NCBI GenBank assembly: GCA_965662355.1
Contig: CBFIHP010000005.1
Span: 62,001 to 126,000 of the forward strand
Origin: GCA-2683825 sp965662355
GTDB taxonomy: Bacteria; Planctomycetota; UBA1135; GCA-002686595
Direction of reading: 5' to 3'
DNA length: 64,000 nucleotides
Below the pieces are notes generated by a model, which did not search any database, was not told the DNA's origin, and saw only the letters and a list, made by a program, of their open reading frames with translations. Within the stretch, counting starts at the first letter, position 1, and every line of letters begins with the position of its first letter. A program made the position numbers and the translations under genes. This document shows, in pieces, positions 60,806-64,000 of this stretch.

Positions 60806-60994
60806 GTGAGTGCTGAAGACGAGGCCTACTACACCTGTCCTTTCTGTGGCGAGGAGATCGGTATTCCGATCGACCCTTCGGGTGGTGGCGCCCAGGAGTA
60901 CGTGGAGGACTGTCCCGTATGCTGCTCCCCGATTCTTCTGCGGATCCACTTCCACGGGGACGGCGACGCCAGCATCTCAGCGGAGCCGGAGTAG
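60806..60994 (+). CDS. CPXCG-motif cysteine-rich small protein
   Basis: Protein of 62 residues of the CPXCG family. TCPFCGEEIGIPIDPSGGG is followed by YVEDCPVCCSPILLRI, giving two CxxC pairs that probably bind one zinc. The family's ...QEYVEDCPVCC... pattern is nearly invariant. Its role is unknown. The start is GTG 60806, with CGGGAG about ten bases ahead. The next gene starts 19 bases downstream. Confidence 0.88.
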   Translation: MSAEDEAYYTCPFCGEEIGIPIDPSGGGAQEYVEDCPVCCSPILLRIHFHGDGDASISAEPE

Positions 60995-61013
60995 GCGGGG
61001 TATAGTCGGGGCC

Positions 61014-62216
61014 GTGAGGAATTTGTTCCGAATCCTTTCGATGGCCTGCGTGTTGTCAGCCGTGCCCGTGGCCCAGAGCCCCGACGTCATCGTCTGGGAC
61101 ATCGGCACGACCGAGATCGACCCGAACGACATACGCTTCTGGGGCCGGATCAATGGCATCGCGGGTTACAGCTTCGCGACCCAGTCCTGCAACGCCGGCG
61201 ACCTGCCCTTGGACTGGTACTTCGACGGCGTCGACAACCGCCACCCCGTGATCGGCCAGAACTTCTATCGCTTGAAGGACGGTCGTTTCGAGCACATAGG
61301 CCAGAGCTGGTTGAAACACGGCTTCTGCGCGGTGAACGAAACGGAGGGAGGCTGCGGCCCCTGTCAAAACTCCCCCTGCGAGACCCTCGGCGTGGGTTGC
61401 GCGGACACCTACACCGCAGGCTTGAACGACGGTCGTCGCGGCCGCTCGAAGAGTTTCGTACACGCCTCGAGTGGTGTGAACCTGACGAGCGACATCGTTC
61501 CCCGCGGCCCCAGCCAGATTCGCGGACGCCTCCAGGTGGCCGTGGCGGACATCCACCCCAACCTGAACCCGGGCGTTTCCTTCTTCCTGGAGGGGCAATA
61601 CGTCACGGCGGACGACCACGGCGGGGGCATGGGCTTCAACAACACCTCATGGCGGCCCGTGGATGTGTTGTCGATCTCGAACATCGTCGGCGCTGGGCCG
61701 ACGCGAAGGATGCAGCCGGCGGTGTACGCCTGGCAGGAGCTGGATCCGGAAGTGGAGATCCAGCGCATCGACAATGTGGAGGGGCCATGGGTCGGGCACT
61801 ACTTCCTGGCGTCGCGGGTCTCGGAGACGGGGGCCGGGACGTGGCGGTATGAGTACGCTCTGCACAATCTGAACTCGGATCAATCGGCGGGGTCGTTCAC
61901 GGTGGAGCTGGGGGAGCGAGTGCACGTGAAGAACCCCTCCTTCCATGACGTGGACTACCACTCAGGGGATCGGTACGACGGGAAGGATTGGGAGTTCGTG
62001 GTCGAGCCGGATCGGGCGCGGTGGGGGACGGATGGGTTCGAGGAGAACCCGCATGCGAATGCGCTGCGGTGGGGGACCCTGTACAACTTCGGGTTCGAGG
62101 CGGATGTGGCGCCGGTGCGGGGGTATGCGCGGGTTGGGTGGTTCAAGCCGGGTGGGACGGGGGGGGTCACGGTGGAATCTGCGGTTCCGGGGCGACGTGG
62201 GGTGGAGAGGCGCTAG
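61014..62216 (+). CDS. Secreted protein of unknown function
   Basis: Exported protein of 400 residues. The start is GTG 61014, giving a signal ending VLSAVPVAQ. The mature chain has a Cys-rich segment (GCGPCQNSPCETLGVGC) near residues 105-121 and many Asp-Gly and aromatic turns, with a beta-rich look overall. I do not recognise the family; proteins of this style are common secreted products of planctomycete-like genomes. The base use changes along the gene: the last 400 bases are markedly G-rich on the coding strand. Confidence 0.75.
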   Translation: MRNLFRILSMACVLSAVPVAQSPDVIVWDIGTTEIDPNDIRFWGRINGIAGYSFATQSCNAGDLPLDWYFDGVDNRHPVIGQNFYRLKDGRFEHIGQSWLKHGFCAVNETEGGCGPCQNSPCETLGVGCADTYTAGLNDGRRGRSKSFVHASSGVNLTSDIVPRGPSQIRGRLQVAVADIHPNLNPGVSFFLEGQYVTADDHGGGMGFNNTSWRPVDVLSISNIVGAGPTRRMQPAVYAWQELDPEVEIQRIDNVEGPWVGHYFLASRVSETGAGTWRYEYALHNLNSDQSAGSFTVELGERVHVKNPSFHDVDYHSGDRYDGKDWEFVVEPDRARWGTDGFEENPHANALRWGTLYNFGFEADVAPVRGYARVGWFKPGGTGGVTVESAVPGRRGVERR

Positions 62217-62255
62217 GAGCGGTACCCGTATCGCTTGGACCCGAAGCGAAAAGAC

Positions 62256-63074
62256 CTAGTCCTCCAAAGCCCCCGAAGACTCAATTGCCTGCAACACCCT
62301 CTCCTTCCAAGCCGGCCGACAAACCACCAACTCGTGGTTCTTCGGATTCGGCTGGTTGTACCGATGCTCGTCCCCCCGCAATTTGCACACATGCCACCCC
62401 AAGGCCCGCGCCACCGTCTCCGGCGCACACGTATCCCATTCCTTCAACCCGATCTTGTGCACATAGATATCCGCGTCTCCCTGCAGCAGACGCGAAACCT
62501 TGTATCCCGCACTCCCACACGGGAACAATTCCGCCCCGACGTTCGAAGCGAACTTCTCCACCCAAGGGGGTGTATGACTCCGACTCACAGCCACCTTCGG
62601 CGTCCTCTTCAGCTCCGTATCCCCGCGCACGATGTCTCCACCGCCTCGAACACCACCGCGTTCCTTGCCCGGGATCGAAACGCCCCACAGCACCTCTTCC
62701 AGGGACGGCAAGGCCACCGCACCCAGAGCGCACTCGCCGCCGATCGTCAGGGCCACGTGCACCGCCCAGTCGTGGCGGCCCTGGGCGAACTCCTTTGTGC
62801 CGTCGAGGGGGTCCACGATCCAGGCGCGGCGTTTGTCGAGGCGCTCGGGGGAGTCGACCGTCTCTTCGGAGAGCAGGCCATCCTCGGGGTAGCGTCCGCG
62901 CAGGAAGCCCTGTAGGAATCCGTCGGCTGCCTGGTCGCCGATGTCAGCCATCATCTTGCCTTCCCAGCGTTCGCTGTCGCGCAGGGCGAGTACGCGCTGT
63001 CCGGCTTCCTTGGCGATGGAGATGGCAATTTCGAGGTCGCGCTCGATGACGTCGTCGGTGATCTCGGAGCTCAT
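62256..63074 (-). CDS. Inositol-monophosphatase family phosphatase, CysQ-like
   Basis: Li+-sensitive Mg2+ phosphatase of 272 residues. Metal motifs are LLSEETVDSPE, WIVDPLDGTKEFAQG and LKEWDTCAPETVARALG. The DPLDGTKEF wording favours 3'(2'),5'-bisphosphate nucleotidase (CysQ), which degrades the PAP left over from sulfation or sulfate assimilation, over inositol monophosphatase. A sulfate-assimilation context is not visible here. The 3' half shares the G-rich coding-strand bias of the neighbour it converges on. Confidence 0.9.
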   Translation of the reverse strand: MSSEITDDVIERDLEIAISIAKEAGQRVLALRDSERWEGKMMADIGDQAADGFLQGFLRGRYPEDGLLSEETVDSPERLDKRRAWIVDPLDGTKEFAQGRHDWAVHVALTIGGECALGAVALPSLEEVLWGVSIPGKERGGVRGGGDIVRGDTELKRTPKVAVSRSHTPPWVEKFASNVGAELFPCGSAGYKVSRLLQGDADIYVHKIGLKEWDTCAPETVARALGWHVCKLRGDEHRYNQPNPKNHELVVCRPAWKERVLQAIESSGALED

Positions 63075-63140
63075 GCCCGCAGTATCGGCCGAATCACCGT
63101 CAGGTCCAAGGCCCGGGGGGCATTCTCTGCGTCGCCCGGT

Positions 63141-64000
63141 TCAGTCCGGTGAGGGACGAAACAGGGCCACTGAGGCCGTGAAACCGTGCAGAAAGTTACG
63201 CCCGCCCACCGGGCCGATTTCGCCGGCGGCGAAGAAGCCAGCCACGGGGATGTCGACCTGCAGGCCGTCGCGGATGCAGTTGGCGTCGTGGTCGGGCACC
63301 TTGAAGAGACGCGAGCCGCGGCCGTTGCACGAGAAGATCAAGGCCCCCGCGGATTGAGGTTCGGCCGAGAGCTCGCCGCCGCCTTGCGTGCCCATGAGAA
63401 AACGCAGGTCCTCCCCGGCGGATTCGGCGTCGCGTACGAGCAACTGGACCGTCTGGCCGCGCCGGACGAAGTCGGCCACGGCGATGGCCCGTTCGCGCTG
63501 GTGCAGCCCCATGATCAGCCGCACGAGGAAGTCCCCGCGCCGGAACGTGGTCCGCGTGGCGTCGATCGCGAGCCCCATGAAGGGCGCGGATTGCATCAGC
63601 TCTTGGTCGGCTTTGGGAAGGCTGGTCCAGGTCTCCATCAAGACCTCCAGGGCCGGCCGACCGCCCAGTTTGCGGATCATGCTGCGGTCGCAATCGGTGA
63701 TCACCCAGGGTTTGCCGACCGGACGACAGCCCTGGGAGACGACCGGCCGCAATTCGATCGCCCCTTCGAGCACGACCCCGATGCACCCGGACTCACGGAC
63801 CCCTTCCGTGGTGAAGAAGAGGGTTTGGCCCTTGTGATCGGCTCCGCTGGCGAGGCCCCCCATGACGGGCACGCCGGCAAAGCGTTCGTTGAGCTCGCGC
63901 AGAAACGGATCGATGGGGAAGGTGAAGGGGTCGACGGTCATGATGACCGAAGAGCGCTCCGGATCGCCGATCGGCGGATAGGCCGTGAATTCGGGCTCGT
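63141..64000 (-). CDS. FIST-domain sensory protein, C-terminal part (cut by window edge)
   Basis: The frame is open through the right edge of the window, so the N-terminus is missing. ATG 63941 is internal, since the 19 codons upstream (EPEFTAYPPIGDPERSSVIM) continue the FIST sequence. The visible part has DPFTFPIDPFLRELN and VMGGLASGADHKGQTLFF (end of FIST_N), then FIST_C with PVGKPWVITDCDRSMI and CNGRGSRLFKVPDHDANCI. FIST domains sense small ligands, probably amino acids, in signal transduction. No kinase or cyclase domain lies in the visible part. Confidence 0.88.
   Translation of the reverse strand, partial: EPEFTAYPPIGDPERSSVIMTVDPFTFPIDPFLRELNERFAGVPVMGGLASGADHKGQTLFFTTEGVRESGCIGVVLEGAIELRPVVSQGCRPVGKPWVITDCDRSMIRKLGGRPALEVLMETWTSLPKADQELMQSAPFMGLAIDATRTTFRRGDFLVRLIMGLHQRERAIAVADFVRRGQTVQLLVRDAESAGEDLRFLMGTQGGGELSAEPQSAGALIFSCNGRGSRLFKVPDHDANCIRDGLQVDIPVAGFFAAGEIGPVGGRNFLHGFTASVALFRPSPD

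Noticed and set aside
61988..63049. A 353-codon plus-strand ORF across the CysQ-like gene
   Set aside because: Its translation is rich in Arg, Pro and Ser, and the minus strand carries the DPLDGTKEF phosphatase motif.

Overview
The window is GC-rich, gene-dense bacterial chromosome. Several traits point to a Planctomycetota-like organism, probably a deep lineage: an ECF sigma factor coupled to a Ser/Thr kinase with TPRs, a membrane-anchored alpha/alpha-toroid protein, a Tat-exported formylglycine sulfatase, a secreted FG-GAP/PKD protein, and multihaem c-type cytochromes. The assignment rests on gene content alone and is not proved here. Genes often overlap by four bases (ATGA, GTGA or TTGA), so GTG and TTG starts are common. 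No CRISPR array, transposase, phage or attachment site was seen.

Layout. 1-4692 (+): end of pgsA, pgpA, a HAMP/SpoIIE-type phosphatase-like protein, a MazG-like protein and priA. 4775-6744 (-): larB and carA. 6932-8775 (+): a DUF342/FapA-like protein and a CBS-pair protein. 8876-12638 (-): ctpA-like protease, tsaD and a sulfatase-fold lipoprotein. 12813-13642 (-): DUF2203-like protein and a ferredoxin. 13772-15999 (+): 6-pyruvoyl-tetrahydropterin synthase, GTP cyclohydrolase I, an unknown protein and an SDR, which together could make tetrahydrobiopterin. 15989-18005: a Vms1/VLRF1-like release factor homologue (-) and two unknown membrane proteins (+). 18140-21957 (-): porin, arfB, DUF971, tRNA-Phe, ribF and def. 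22116-24970 (+): TPR protein, rpsT and an unknown membrane protein. 25058-31916 (-): rnc, mfd, a SurA/PpiC-like protein and the toroid protein. 32058-33977 (-): a leukotriene-A4-hydrolase-like M1 peptidase.

34098-40814 (-) is the most striking part. It is one compact operon encoding a pentahaem lipoprotein, an outer-membrane beta-barrel lipoprotein, a tetrahaem c554-like cytochrome, a four-helix inner-membrane protein and a membrane-anchored decahaem cytochrome. With 19 CXXCH motifs plus a barrel and a membrane protein, it has the parts expected of a trans-envelope electron conduit.

41180-64000: dGTPase-like protein, methyltransferase, acyl-CoA dehydrogenase, the FG-GAP/PKD protein, a queuosine-tRNA mannosyltransferase-like enzyme, a second DUF2203-like protein diverging from the ECF sigma/kinase pair, a Tat sulfatase, a methyltransferase, a radical SAM/SPASM enzyme, an untranslated stretch with a minus-strand terminator, an outer-membrane lipoprotein, an esterase, an M20 amidohydrolase, a CPXCG protein, a secreted protein, a CysQ-like phosphatase and the C-terminal part of a FIST-domain protein cut by the window edge.
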